A stretch of DNA of 64,000 bases from Flavobacterium sp. Root901 (GCF_001429765.1 NZ_LMJB01000006.1:1-64000), one strand, 5' to 3'; numbered from the stretch's first letter, positions 17,983-27,252 are shown. The notes: a model not told the origin generated them from the letters alone. Numbers and translations: made by a program.

Positions 17983-18477
17983 TTAAGGATTTAATATTTT
18001 TTTAAGCTTCCCTTTAATCCTGTTCATTTTCACACGCGCATTCACTTCGCTGATTCCTAAGGTTTCGGCTATTTCCTGATAATCTTTGTCTTCTAAATAC
18101 ATAAAAACTAATGCTTTTTCGATGTCATTAAGCTGGTAAACCGCTTTATACATCAATTTAATCTGTTCTTCCTCTTCATAGTTGTAATCAACATCTTTTA
18201 CAAAATGCTGATGACTTTCATAATCTACGGTAGATATCGTTCTTTTGGTTTTTCGGTATAATGTAATTGCTGTATTTAGGGCAACACGGTAGGTCCAGGT
18301 GGAGAATTTACTGTCGCCTCTAAATTTTGGATAAGCCTTCCAGAGCTGAATGGTGATTTCCTGAAACAAATCTTTATGGGCATCTTCGCCGGCAGTATAT
18401 AATCTACAAATCTTGTGGATTATATTCTGATTTGCCTGCAGCTGCGCAACAAATGACTGTTCTAGATTTTCGCTCAT
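17983..18477 (-). CDS. ECF-type RNA polymerase sigma factor
   Basis: 164 residues. Region 2 is visible as DAHKDLFQEITIQLWKAYPKF with FSTWTYRVALNTAI, and region 4 as YQLNDIEKALVFMYLEDKDY followed by the helix-turn-helix QEIAETLGISEVNARVKMNR. It directs core RNA polymerase to a specific regulon, which cannot be predicted from here. The gene is followed at 8 bp by a membrane protein that may hold it inactive. Length and domain content are typical for the small sigma-70 family of Bacteroidota. Confidence 0.92.
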   Translation of the reverse strand: MSENLEQSFVAQLQANQNIIHKICRLYTAGEDAHKDLFQEITIQLWKAYPKFRGDSKFSTWTYRVALNTAITLYRKTKRTISTVDYESHQHFVKDVDYNYEEEEQIKLMYKAVYQLNDIEKALVFMYLEDKDYQEIAETLGISEVNARVKMNRIKGKLKKILNP

Positions 18478-18553
18478 AAAAGTATTAGTAGTATTGAAAT
18501 CATTTTTGTTACAGTTGAATACTATTTTTTTGCCGCTAATTTGTGGTTAATAA

Positions 18554-19615
18554 TTAGAAATTCCTGTTTCTGTAATAATTAATCATCAAATCAATAAACT
18601 TGCTGTAACTTTCCATACCATCTTTCTGATTGTTTGATTTTAAGAAACTATCATACAGAAAATGAAAACCTTTATCAATAAAAGTGTCATATTTTATCCA
18701 GAAATCCTGACTTTCCTGATAGTTTTTTAAAATTCCGGGATTTACTTGTTTTTTTAAAACATCAAAAACTTTCTCATTTTTAAATTTCCAAATTCCGAGA
18801 CAATAACGCAAAGCAAAACTATATCCTGAATATTGAAAATAAAGATTATCATTTTTTACCGATGCTAAAACTCCAATAAAATTGCATTCATTTTCGCTGG
18901 CAAAACCAATTTGATGTGCCATTTCATGAGAAGCCGTAAGCGGAAAAGTATACATGGGCAATAAATCATTTACCTGTGCTTCATTGGTAAAAGGATTCAG
19001 ATAGCCGCTAAAACCCATATAAGTTAAAGGTATGCTGAATAATGATTTTTTAACGCTTAATGTTTCATATTTAAAATAAGAATGTTCGCCGGCTAAATTT
19101 TCATAACCATTTAAATTCATCTTAAAAACTTCTTCCTGAGAATATGGAAAACGAATTTTTTCATCTTTATTCTTTGTGATTTTAAACTGAATTTCATTGG
19201 TTTTAACAATCAATTTTTTTGTAAAGGTCAATAAATCAGCATCGGTATATTCTCTTTTGATTTCCATTTTTTCGAAAAGAGGTTTTCGATAATAATTAAA
19301 AGCCCAAAGCAGATGAAACAGAAAATAAAAAACAGAAATTTTACCCGTTATTTTTAAAAGATGGTCTTTCCAGTTTGTTTTCCATGTTTTTCGTGTTTTC
19401 CAAAACCAGATAATTATTGATAGTATTAAAAATGCATACATGCAGTCACCAAAAGAAAAAGGAAGATTTCCTAGAAGACCTCTGGAAAAATGGGAAATTC
19501 TAACGTATACATTATTACTGTAAAAGCCCTCAACAAAATCCGGAAAAAATGGCAGGATCTTGTAAAAAATAATCTGAACTAAAAGAAAAAGAGGTAAAAT
19601 GTATTTTGATTTCAC
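18554..19615 (-). CDS. DUF3810 family membrane protein with HExxH-like motif
   Basis: 353 residues starting at GTG (CAC at 19613-19615); the next Met is about residue 58, inside a helix, so GTG is preferred. Three hydrophobic segments occupy the first ~115 residues. The soluble part carries SHEMAHQIGFASENECN (about residue 225), an HExxH-type zinc-metalloprotease motif with a following Glu/Asn-rich stretch as in gluzincins. DUF3810 is widespread and uncharacterised; a membrane-anchored peptidase is a reasonable inference. It lies 76 bp upstream (minus strand) of the sigma gene and may be read into it. Confidence 0.75.
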   Translation of the reverse strand: MKSKYILPLFLLVQIIFYKILPFFPDFVEGFYSNNVYVRISHFSRGLLGNLPFSFGDCMYAFLILSIIIWFWKTRKTWKTNWKDHLLKITGKISVFYFLFHLLWAFNYYRKPLFEKMEIKREYTDADLLTFTKKLIVKTNEIQFKITKNKDEKIRFPYSQEEVFKMNLNGYENLAGEHSYFKYETLSVKKSLFSIPLTYMGFSGYLNPFTNEAQVNDLLPMYTFPLTASHEMAHQIGFASENECNFIGVLASVKNDNLYFQYSGYSFALRYCLGIWKFKNEKVFDVLKKQVNPGILKNYQESQDFWIKYDTFIDKGFHFLYDSFLKSNNQKDGMESYSKFIDLMINYYRNRNF

Positions 19616-19750
19616 AATATAATTTTTGGTTACGTAAATATAAATACAATATTGAGATTAAAAAACAGGTTGCTTTTATGAAATTCAATTTTATACAACA
19701 GGATTATTTCTAATTGATGAAATTTACATCGAAAAAAGCTTTAAACTTTG

Positions 19751-19758
19751 TAACTTTG
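19751..19758 (+). promoter_or_regulatory. Candidate pepD promoter -7 element
   Basis: TAACTTTG is an exact TAnnTTTG match, 34 bp before ATG 19793. No clear -33 TTTG is seen. Confidence 0.5.
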
Positions 19759-19792
19759 AGCTTCTTAATTGTTAAACTTCAAACAAAATATA

Positions 19793-21253
19793 ATGAGTCA
19801 GGAAATAAGAAATCTGGAACCAAAAGCACTTTGGAACAAATTTGCAGATTTAAATGCTGTTCCGCGCCCTTCTAAGAAAGAAGAACGTGTAATCGAGTTC
19901 ATGAAAAACTTTGGAAACAGCTTAGGTTTAGAGACTTTCGAAGACGAAATCCGAAATGTAATTATTAGAAAACCCGCAACTCCGGGAATGGAAAATCGCA
20001 AACCAATCGTTATGCAGGGTCATCTTGATATGGTACACCAAAAAAATGCCGATACGGTTTTTGATTTTGATACCCAGGGAATTGATATGTATGTTGATGG
20101 AGACTGGGTTCGCGCCCGCGGTACCACGCTGGGTGCAGATAATGGATTAGGTGTGGCAACAATTATGGCTGTTTTAGAAAGTAAAGATATTCCCCATCCT
20201 GCAATCGAAGCTTTATTTACAATTGACGAAGAAACAGGAATGACCGGCGCTTTAAACTTAAAAGGAGGAATTTTGCAAGGTCAGATTTTATTGAATCTTG
20301 ATACTGAGGAAGATGATGAAATTGATATTGGATGTGCCGGAGGAATTGATGTAACAGCAACAAGAACTTATAATGAAGAAGAAGTTCCGGAGGGATCTGT
20401 TGGATATGTTATTACTGTAAAAGGCTTAAACGGAGGACATTCAGGAATGGATATTCACAAAGGTTTAGGAAATGCTAACAAAATCATGAATCGTTTATTA
20501 TTTGATGGTTTTGAAAATTTTGGTTTACAAATAGCAGAAATCAACGGAGGAAGTCTTAGAAATGCTATTCCCAGAGAAAGCACTGCTAAAGTGATTATTT
20601 CGCAGATGTTTGATGAGGCTTATGTATATGATATGCAGGAGATTATTTCTGACATCAAAGCAGAATATAAAACCACAGAACCAAACTTATCCATCGAAAT
20701 CATAAAAACAGACCTGCCTGAAAAAATAATGGATCTTGGCGTTCAGGAAGGAATTATCAGAGCAATTTATGCTGCTCAAAACGGAGTTTACAGAATGAGT
20801 GCTGATATGGCTGATTTAGTTGAAACTTCAAATAATATTGCCTGTGTTGTTGTTAAAGACGGAGAAATTCTGGTAGGATGTTTAACGCGTTCTTCTGTAG
20901 AATCTTCAAAATTTGATTTGGCTAATTCTCTTCGTTCTGCTTTTGAATTAGTGGGATGCGAGGTTGAACTTTCCGGTTCTTATCCGGGATGGACACCAAA
21001 TGTAAACTCTGAAATACTAGAGGTTTTAAAAGATATTTACGAAAAACAAAACGGCGAACAGCCAAAAGTGGTAGCCTGTCACGCTGGATTAGAGTGTGGA
21101 ATTTTAGGAACAAATTATCCAGAGATGGATATGATTTCTTTTGGACCAACTATTCACGGAGCGCATTCTCCAGATGAAAGAGCAAGTATTTCATCTGCAC
21201 AAAAATATTGGAAATTTGTATTGGAAATTCTTTCGAATATACCGGTAAAATAG
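19793..21253 (+). CDS. pepD: Aminoacyl-histidine dipeptidase (PepD, peptidase family M20C)
   Basis: 486 residues from ATG 19793; the in-frame TTG at 19769 lies only ~10 bp after the promoter element and is rejected. It is a cytoplasmic zinc-dependent dipeptidase that cleaves Xaa-His and other dipeptides. M20 metal-binding motifs are visible: GHLDMVHQK, GADNGLGVA, the general-base/metal DEETGMTGA, LDTEEDDE and the C-terminal FGPTIHGAHSPDE. The lid/dimer domain is present between (GGHSGMDIHKG onwards). Length is normal for PepD. Confidence 0.95.
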   Translation: MSQEIRNLEPKALWNKFADLNAVPRPSKKEERVIEFMKNFGNSLGLETFEDEIRNVIIRKPATPGMENRKPIVMQGHLDMVHQKNADTVFDFDTQGIDMYVDGDWVRARGTTLGADNGLGVATIMAVLESKDIPHPAIEALFTIDEETGMTGALNLKGGILQGQILLNLDTEEDDEIDIGCAGGIDVTATRTYNEEEVPEGSVGYVITVKGLNGGHSGMDIHKGLGNANKIMNRLLFDGFENFGLQIAEINGGSLRNAIPRESTAKVIISQMFDEAYVYDMQEIISDIKAEYKTTEPNLSIEIIKTDLPEKIMDLGVQEGIIRAIYAAQNGVYRMSADMADLVETSNNIACVVVKDGEILVGCLTRSSVESSKFDLANSLRSAFELVGCEVELSGSYPGWTPNVNSEILEVLKDIYEKQNGEQPKVVACHAGLECGILGTNYPEMDMISFGPTIHGAHSPDERASISSAQKYWKFVLEILSNIPVK

Positions 21254-21310
21254 TTTACAGTCTCAGTTTACAGTCACAGTTATCAGTTTACTGAAAACTG
21301 TGACTGCGAC
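21252..21310. repeat. CAGTTTACAGTCACAGT-type tandem/inverted repeat
   Basis: Repeated AGTTTACAG/CAGTCACAG motifs. CAGTCACAGT (21271-21280) is the exact reverse complement of ACTGTGACTG (21297-21306), so the RNA can fold into a hairpin. It lies between the convergent pepD and 21318-22091 genes and might act as a terminator, although T-tracts are weak. AGTCTCAGTTTACA (21259-21272) recurs exactly at 44051-44064. Confidence 0.55.
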
Positions 21311-21317
21311 TGAAAAT

Positions 21318-22091
21318 TTAATTACGTTTCAGTACCTTATATTGTTCGTAACAACCGCTTATCGCGTCCAGGATTTGTAAATCATTAGCACTCTGTATAA
21401 AAGCATCAGAGTAGTTGCAGCGATGCATGATTTCAGGAATTTCATCTTTGCTTATTCCTAACAATACTGCTATGGTTTCGCGATCGTATTTCGTTTCTAA
21501 AAGATTCCTGATGGTATCGTCCTTCTTCATGTCCTTAAGCTTTTTAAGTTCCCTGCTGTTTTTGCCAAAGAAATTATAAAGCATATCTGCAGGATTGAAA
21601 ATAGAACCCAAAACTTTTCCGAAAGCATTTGGAGAGTATTCTCCCGCTTCATAACCTTGTGTAAGACCGGAAATACTGTATCGGTAGTTTTCTTTTGTTG
21701 GAATTAATTTAGAATCAATTTCGAGATAACCTGTTAAATTAAAGGGAGCAATAACAACTTCTTCAAGTGCAATGGCTTTTTCAGTAAGCTGAATTCGGGT
21801 TACTTTATTTTTAATCCAGTCATTTGTTACTCTAATTCTTAAGGATTGAAATCCTAAAAGAGAGAAATGTATGGTGTCATTAGGCTGTACGTCAATTTCA
21901 AAATATCCTTTTGAATCAGATTTAGCACCGCGTACTTTGTTGGTGTTAATAATATTTACGTTTGGAAGAGGCTGTTTACTATCATCGTTTATAATATAAC
22001 CTGAAACTCTTTGCGGGGCTGTTGATTCAGCATCTTGCGCAAAACTTACAGCAGAGAATAGTAAAAAAAAGAAAACTGCGAAATATTTCAT
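21318..22091 (-). CDS. Exported carboxypeptidase-regulatory-like domain protein
   Basis: 257 residues. Signal peptide FAVFFFLLFSAVSFAQ. An N-terminal CarboxypepD_reg-like beta-sandwich (about residues 27-115) contains GYIINDDSKQPLPNVNI, GYFEIDVQPNDTIHFSLLG and ALEEVVIAP, the same module that starts TonB-dependent SusC proteins. The remaining ~140 residues are helical and charged (NFFGKNSRELKKLKDMK) and match nothing I know. It is common in flavobacteria as a stand-alone periplasmic or outer-membrane-associated protein of unknown role. No barrel follows, so it is not a truncated SusC in obvious form. Confidence 0.8.
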   Translation of the reverse strand: MKYFAVFFFLLFSAVSFAQDAESTAPQRVSGYIINDDSKQPLPNVNIINTNKVRGAKSDSKGYFEIDVQPNDTIHFSLLGFQSLRIRVTNDWIKNKVTRIQLTEKAIALEEVVIAPFNLTGYLEIDSKLIPTKENYRYSISGLTQGYEAGEYSPNAFGKVLGSIFNPADMLYNFFGKNSRELKKLKDMKKDDTIRNLLETKYDRETIAVLLGISKDEIPEIMHRCNYSDAFIQSANDLQILDAISGCYEQYKVLKRN

Positions 22092-22284
22092 ATCCTGATT
22101 TAAAGCACTAAAAGTAGTAAATCAAGATTAAATATTTCGCAGTCTTCGAATATAATTATCAGAAAATTAACAAAGGCAGCAGTGCCGCTTTTAGTATTTA
22201 AATAAAAAGGAACAAAGAAGATTGAGTTATGTTGTTTGAGATGATATAATTATTAATAGAACGCCTGATTTTAGCCTATAAGAA

Positions 22285-22324
22285 AAAATCCCAAATTCCA
22301 ATTATGTCTGGAATTTGGGATTTT
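22285..22324 (-). terminator. Terminator of the DEAD-box helicase gene
   Basis: AAAATCCCAAATTCCA (22285-22300) and TGGAATTTGGGATTTT (22309-22324) are perfect 16-bp arms with an 8-nt loop. The T run reads correctly on the minus strand, 22 bp after the helicase stop. Confidence 0.92.
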
Positions 22325-22345
22325 GTATTTTAAGATATTAAATTC

Positions 22346-24253
22346 TTAATCTCTTCTTGGTCTTCTAGGTCTTGGTGAATCACCAAAGCTTTCAGAACGT
22401 CTTGGAGCTCTGTCAGAACTTCCTTCGTTTCTTCTGAAACCTCCTTCTCTTGGAGCAGAATTTCTGTCGCTTCTAAAACCTCCGCCAGAACCTTCACGTC
22501 TTGGAGCAGCGTTTCTGTCGCTTCTAAATCCATTTCCTCCGCCAGAACCTTCACGTCTTGGAGCAAAGTTTCCTTCTCTTCTTGGTCCAGAGCTTCTTCC
22601 GCCGCCACGGTTGTTGTGATCGCGTCTTCCGCCTCCGTCATTTTTAGAAATTTCAACATTAATACGACGTCCTTCTAACTGAACGTTGTTTAAAATATCC
22701 ATTACTTTATCAGTATGTTCAGGATCAGTATTAAAGAAAGAGAAACCTTCTTTAACATCAACTTTGAAAACGTCGTCACGACCTAAGTCTAAAGTTTCTT
22801 TCAGATAATCTTTTAAAGACATCCAGTCAAAATTATCTCTTGAACCGATGTTTACAAAGTAACGAACTGCTCCGTTATTGTTGAATTCTCTTGGCTCAGA
22901 ATCACCTCTTTCACGTCTTTCTCCAGAAGATTGAGTAGAAATATCTCTGTTCTTTTTGTAGTAAGTAATGAAACGGTTAAACTCTACAGAAACCATTTTC
23001 TTAATCAATTCTTCTTTAGATAAATCTTCAAGAACATTGTTGATAGCTGGTAAATAGTTGTCAATTTCGTGGTCAACCTCAGTATCTTTAATCTTATTGG
23101 CTAAGTGCAATAACTGAATTTCGCAGATTTCTATTCCTGATGGAATTGTTTTTTCTTCGAATTTTTGTTTAATAATTCTCTCGATAGAAGAAATTTTACG
23201 TAACTCACTTTTTGTAACGATTACAATAGAAGTTCCTAATTTTCCGGCTCTACCAGTACGACCAGAACGGTGGTTGTAAGTTTCAATTTCATCAGGTAAT
23301 TGATAGTTTACAACGTGTGTTACGTTATCAACGTCAATACCACGTGCAGCAACATCAGTTGCAACAAGCATTTGGATTTGTCTTCCACGGAAAGATTTCA
23401 TTACACCATCACGCTGCGCCTGAGATAAATCTCCGTGTAACGCAGCAGCGCTATATCCATCTTCAATTAATTTCTCAGCGATAGCTTGCGTGTCTCTTTT
23501 TGTACGACAGAAAACCACAGAGAAAATGTCCGGATTAGCATCAGCTAAACGTTTTAGGGCTTCATAACGATCACGCGCATTTACCAAGTAAAATTCGTGA
23601 GAAACTGTAGACGAACCTGAGTTTTTTGTTCCAACAGTAATCTCAACAGGGTCACTCATAAATTGTTTTGCAATTCTTGCAACTTCCTGTGGCATTGTTG
23701 CAGAGAACAACCATGTGCTTTTTTCGTCTGGAGTATCTGATAAAATAGATACGATATCATCATAAAATCCCATGTTTAACATTTCGTCAGCCTCATCCAG
23801 AATACAGTAATCTATATTCTTAATGTTTACTAAACCTCTGTTAATCATGTCTTGCATTCTTCCCGGAGTAGCTACAATAATTTGTGCTCCTCTCTTTATT
23901 TCTCTTGCCTGCTCTGTAATACTAGCCCCGCCGTAAACTGCTACCACATTAATACCTTTTTCGTATTTTGAGTAGTTTTTAAGTTCGTTAGTAATCTGTA
24001 AACAAAGCTCGCGTGTTGGCGATAAAACTAATGCTTGTGTATTTCTGTTGTCGGCATCAATTTTTTGAATTAGCGGAAAACCGAAAGCTGCCGTTTTCCC
24101 TGTCCCTGTTTGAGCCAACGCAACCATATCCGTGTCTTTTTCCAATAATAGGGGAATCGCCTTTTCCTGTACCTCTGACGGATTTTCAAATCCTAGATCT
24201 AAAATCGCCTTCAGTAACGATTCATTCAATCCTAATTGTTCAAATTTATTCAT
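22346..24253 (-). CDS. DEAD-box ATP-dependent RNA helicase with RGG-rich tail
   Basis: 635 residues from ATG 24253; the upstream in-frame TTG at 24277 overlaps the promoter -7 element. All helicase motifs are present: AQTGTGKT (I), PTRELC, TPGR, DEAD at about residue 152, SAT, VATDVAARGID and HRSGRTGRAG. A DbpA-type RNA-binding domain (about 465-545, VRYFVNIGSRDNFDW...) follows. The last ~90 residues are Arg/Gly-rich with repeated PRREGSGGG-FRSDRN units, a disordered RNA-binding tail whose DNA is internally repetitive (22430-22580). It likely acts in ribosome assembly or cold-adapted RNA remodelling, inferred from the DbpA/CsdA family. Confidence 0.95.
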   Translation of the reverse strand: MNKFEQLGLNESLLKAILDLGFENPSEVQEKAIPLLLEKDTDMVALAQTGTGKTAAFGFPLIQKIDADNRNTQALVLSPTRELCLQITNELKNYSKYEKGINVVAVYGGASITEQAREIKRGAQIIVATPGRMQDMINRGLVNIKNIDYCILDEADEMLNMGFYDDIVSILSDTPDEKSTWLFSATMPQEVARIAKQFMSDPVEITVGTKNSGSSTVSHEFYLVNARDRYEALKRLADANPDIFSVVFCRTKRDTQAIAEKLIEDGYSAAALHGDLSQAQRDGVMKSFRGRQIQMLVATDVAARGIDVDNVTHVVNYQLPDEIETYNHRSGRTGRAGKLGTSIVIVTKSELRKISSIERIIKQKFEEKTIPSGIEICEIQLLHLANKIKDTEVDHEIDNYLPAINNVLEDLSKEELIKKMVSVEFNRFITYYKKNRDISTQSSGERRERGDSEPREFNNNGAVRYFVNIGSRDNFDWMSLKDYLKETLDLGRDDVFKVDVKEGFSFFNTDPEHTDKVMDILNNVQLEGRRINVEISKNDGGGRRDHNNRGGGRSSGPRREGNFAPRREGSGGGNGFRSDRNAAPRREGSGGGFRSDRNSAPREGGFRRNEGSSDRAPRRSESFGDSPRPRRPRRD

Positions 24254-24274
24254 ATGTGTTTTTAAAATAGGGTG

Positions 24275-24282
24275 CAAAATTA
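24275..24282 (-). promoter_or_regulatory. Candidate helicase promoter -7 element
   Basis: On the minus strand TAATTTTG fits TAnnTTTG and lies about 22 bp before the ATG at 24253. The -33 region is not convincing. Confidence 0.5.
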
Positions 24283-24446
24283 CTGTTAATTATTCAGATA
24301 TGCTAATGCAATTTTAAGATTTATGGATTTGTTATGATTTGATTTTCAAAAAGTTATCTTTAGTGTGAAATCATTTAATAAAGAAATAGAAAAAAATACG
24401 TCGTGAAATATCAATTTTGCCCGCTAAAATGTTGTATTTTAAACAA

Positions 24447-25025
24447 TTATTTTCTTGTATTCAGGAAATCAATAAGTTGCTCAGTTGCTTTTCCCCGATG
24501 ACTGATTTTATTTTTTATTTCTGCAGATAATTCAGCAAAAGTTTCCTTATAATTTTCAGGCTGAAAAACAGGATCGTATCCAAAACCATGATTTCCGGTT
24601 TTATTAAAAGTAATTTTTCCTTTTGCCAGACCGGTAAAAAGATGTTGTTTTCCTTCTAAGTTTAAGGCAATAACGGTCTTGAACTGTGCACTGCGGTTTT
24701 CTTCGTCTTTTAAAGCTTCCAAAAGTTTATTCATATTATCATCTGCATTTTTTTGTTCGCCTGCGTACCGTGCAGAATAAACTCCCGGTTCTCCTTTTAA
24801 AGCTTCAACTTCCAGTCCGGTATCATCGGCAAAACAATCATAACCGTAATTCTCCGTTACATAATTGGCTTTCAAAATAGCATTGCCTTCAATTGTGTCT
24901 GCCGTTTCAGGAATATCTTCATGACAGCCAATATCTTCCAGACTTAGCAATTGAATTGATCCGTTAAGGATGCTTTGAATTTCTCTGATTTTATTTTGAT
25001 TATTTGAAGCGAAAACGAGTTTCAT
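24447..25025 (-). CDS. rdgB: Non-canonical purine NTP pyrophosphatase (RdgB/HAM1)
   Basis: 192 residues, full length. It hydrolyses dITP, XTP and ITP to monophosphates, preventing incorporation of deaminated purines into DNA and RNA. Family motifs: [12 protein letters not shown] at the start, [13 protein letters not shown] and GVYSARYAG in the middle, then GFGYDPVF and the C-terminal SHRGKA. All substrate-binding segments are present. It is transcribed divergently from the ABC transporter gene at 25110, and their -7 elements overlap within 23 bp. Confidence 0.96.
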   Translation of the reverse strand: MKLVFASNNQNKIREIQSILNGSIQLLSLEDIGCHEDIPETADTIEGNAILKANYVTENYGYDCFADDTGLEVEALKGEPGVYSARYAGEQKNADDNMNKLLEALKDEENRSAQFKTVIALNLEGKQHLFTGLAKGKITFNKTGNHGFGYDPVFQPENYKETFAELSAEIKNKISHRGKATEQLIDFLNTRK

Positions 25026-25054
25026 AAAATTGTATTTAGATGAACAGGATTAAT

Positions 25055-25085
25055 TTTAAACACAAATTTAGAATTCTTATATTTG
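25055..25085 (+). promoter_or_regulatory. Candidate promoter for the ABC exporter gene
   Basis: TTTA (25055-25058), a 19-bp spacer and TATATTTG (25078-25085). The start codon ATG at 25110 is 24 bp downstream. It overlaps the opposing rdgB promoter. Confidence 0.6.
25063..25070 (-). promoter_or_regulatory. Candidate rdgB promoter -7 element
   Basis: Minus-strand TAAATTTG, an exact TAnnTTTG match, about 37 bp before the rdgB ATG. It lies inside the spacer of the divergent promoter at 25055-25085. Confidence 0.5.
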
Positions 25086-25109
25086 ATATACAGCCTAAAA
25101 ATAAAATAA

Positions 25110-26888
25110 ATGCAATTATCAGTTCTTTACAAAAAAATACTTCCGTTTGTAAAACCGTACAGAAAAATGGTAATTGCAACATTGCTGCTTACATTTTTAG
25201 GTTCGTTTGCAGCGCAGGTAAATGCCTTAATTTTAAAATATACTGTCGATACTATCAATAATTTAATGGTTGCGCACGAGCCGTTGTCAAAAGGATTTCA
25301 TTTATTAGGCATTATCAGTCTTGTGCTGCTTTCTAAAGAGCTGGTGAATTCATTAGTGCAGTTTGGACAGAAATTTTACGGCGAAAAACTCCGCATTTTT
25401 ATAACACGGGATATTTCTCAGACCATTGTAGAAAAAATTCTAAGCTACCGAATGGAATTTTATACTTCTGATGAAAACGAAAGCGGAAAACTTCAAACAA
25501 GAATCGATCTCGGAATTAGCAGTCTGACCCGACTTGTTCAAAATTTCTTTATTGATATTCTGCCCTTGTTTGCCAATGCTTTTGTTGCATTAGTAATTAT
25601 GTTTTATGCCAATGTTTATGTTGGTTTAGTGAGTTTATGCATTATTCCGATTTATTTTTATATCAGTCAGCTGCAAGCTGCAAAACTAAGCGGATTTAGA
25701 AGAAGAATGCGCAATTATCGTGAAACCAAAAACAACGGAATCATCAGTTTGATAGAGTCTATAACGGTTATTAAATCCTTTGTTCGCGAATCTACAGAAG
25801 CAGATCGTCATGAAAAGATTCAGTACGAAATGACCGAAAATCAGCTCGAGACCAGAAAAACCAGTTTTATTTTTGAAAGTATCAAAAGTTTTGTTGAACA
25901 GATTGGCGTCGTCATTATTATTATTTTGACGGCTTATTTTGTTTTAAATAACCAAATGACAATTGGTGCCATACTATTTCATGTTATGTTGTTTAACAAC
26001 GTTTCGTCGCCAATTAGGCAGCTGCACAGGATTTATGATGAAGTAAACGATGCTTTAATTTATTCTGAAGGCTTTTTTGATATTCTGGAATCAGAACAGG
26101 AAATCGAAACTACAGGAGATTTTATTCCGGAAAAAATAGTGGGATTAATAGAAGTAAAAAATGTAGATTTTGTTTATCCAAACGGAACTCAGGCACTTTA
26201 CGATATTAATTTTACCGTAAAACCTAATGAAACGACAGCTTTAGTCGGGTTAAGCGGCGCCGGAAAAAGTACGATAATTAATCTGCTTGATAAATTTTAT
26301 CAGCCTTCAGCGGGCCAGATTTTTTTAGACGGAATTGATCTGGCAGATTACAGTACAGATTTTTTACGCAAAAATATTGGATTAGTGCTTCAGAAAAACC
26401 ATATTTTCAAAGGTACAATTGCTGAAAATATTTTATACGGAAATCCAAAAGCGTCAGAATCTGAAGTTGTTGAAGCAGCTAAACAAGCTTATATTCACGA
26501 ACAGATTATTCAGCTTCCAAAAGGTTACGATTCAGATGCTCATTTGCTTTCAGGCGGCCAGCAGCAGCGAATTGCTATTGCAAGATTGTTTTTAAAAAAT
26601 CCGCCGATAATCTTTTTAGATGAACCAACTGCCAGTTTAGACGCCATTGCTACAGAACAAATTAAAAAATCGCTCGATGCCATCAAAAAAGACAGAACTG
26701 TAATTATTATTTCGCATAGCATTTCTCAAATTATAGATGCGTCGAATATTATAGTTTTAGAAAAGGGCAGATGTGTTGAAAAAGGAACACATGATGAATT
26801 GTATGATAATAAAGGAGCTTATTATCAAATATTTATGGCAATGGCAAACAGTTTAAATATTGAAAAAATCACACAGACTTTTGATTAA
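25110..26888 (+). CDS. ABC exporter, fused permease and ATPase
   Basis: 592 residues, a half-transporter that should work as a homodimer in the inner membrane. The type IV (exporter) membrane domain with about six helices covers residues 15-320. The ATPase domain (about 345-592) has Walker A GLSGAGKST (near residue 380), the signature LSGGQQQRIAIAR, Walker B IIFLDEPTASLD and the switch His in IISHS. All catalytic residues are present. The substrate cannot be told; relatives include lipid-A and multidrug exporters. Its last 20 bases overlap the end of the convergent DUF2809 gene. Confidence 0.93.
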   Translation: MQLSVLYKKILPFVKPYRKMVIATLLLTFLGSFAAQVNALILKYTVDTINNLMVAHEPLSKGFHLLGIISLVLLSKELVNSLVQFGQKFYGEKLRIFITRDISQTIVEKILSYRMEFYTSDENESGKLQTRIDLGISSLTRLVQNFFIDILPLFANAFVALVIMFYANVYVGLVSLCIIPIYFYISQLQAAKLSGFRRRMRNYRETKNNGIISLIESITVIKSFVRESTEADRHEKIQYEMTENQLETRKTSFIFESIKSFVEQIGVVIIIILTAYFVLNNQMTIGAILFHVMLFNNVSSPIRQLHRIYDEVNDALIYSEGFFDILESEQEIETTGDFIPEKIVGLIEVKNVDFVYPNGTQALYDINFTVKPNETTALVGLSGAGKSTIINLLDKFYQPSAGQIFLDGIDLADYSTDFLRKNIGLVLQKNHIFKGTIAENILYGNPKASESEVVEAAKQAYIHEQIIQLPKGYDSDAHLLSGGQQQRIAIARLFLKNPPIIFLDEPTASLDAIATEQIKKSLDAIKKDRTVIIISHSISQIIDASNIIVLEKGRCVEKGTHDELYDNKGAYYQIFMAMANSLNIEKITQTFD

Positions 26889-27252
26889 AACGATTCAGAA
26901 TTATTTTTTCAATAATAAAAGCAAAAGTAATCCCTAACGTGTAAGCCAAAATATCAGACCATAAAAATCCCTGGCCTAAAACATATCTTCCAAAAAGTGT
27001 TTTTCTAAGTTCAATAATCCATTCACCCTGATAAAGTTGTAAAAATTCGATTCCGTAACAAATTAATAAAGAGAATAAAACTATTAGAAAAGCTTTTTTA
27101 AGAGGGAAAAATATGCGAACCAGACAATAAATCATAACTGCATATAGAAAATCGCCAGCCCACAAGGGAATAAATGAATTTTTTCTCGAAAGGATTCCAA
27201 TAAAAATAACACAGAGAAATAAAATAAAATACTGGATTCTGGATTTGTTCAA
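26869..27252 (-). CDS. DUF2809 family small membrane protein
   Basis: 127 residues starting at TTG (CAA at 27250-27252); no ATG occurs before about residue 39, which would cut off the first helix. Four hydrophobic helices are seen: residues 6-22, 31-47, 53-67 and 97-117. The motifs WAGDFLYAVMIY, GIEFLQLYQ and LWSDILAYTLGI match DUF2809, distantly reminiscent of VanZ. Function is unknown. Its 3' end overlaps the ABC exporter gene by 20 bp in convergent orientation. Confidence 0.75.
   Translation of the reverse strand: MNKSRIQYFILFLCVIFIGILSRKNSFIPLWAGDFLYAVMIYCLVRIFFPLKKAFLIVLFSLLICYGIEFLQLYQGEWIIELRKTLFGRYVLGQGFLWSDILAYTLGITFAFIIEKIILNRFNQKSV

Noticed and set aside
22430..22580. Repeats with regular spacing as a CRISPR array
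   Set aside because: They lie inside the helicase gene, encode RGG-type repeats and have no unique spacers.
22330..22659. 109-codon minus-strand frame with repeated LLQDVKVLAE units
   Set aside because: It is the shifted-frame reading of the repetitive RGG tail of the helicase; the repetition comes from the DNA repeat and there are no independent coding signs.
24254..24277. TTG start for the DEAD-box helicase
   Set aside because: It overlaps the predicted -7 element; ATG 24253 begins the conserved FEQLGL region as in other helicases.
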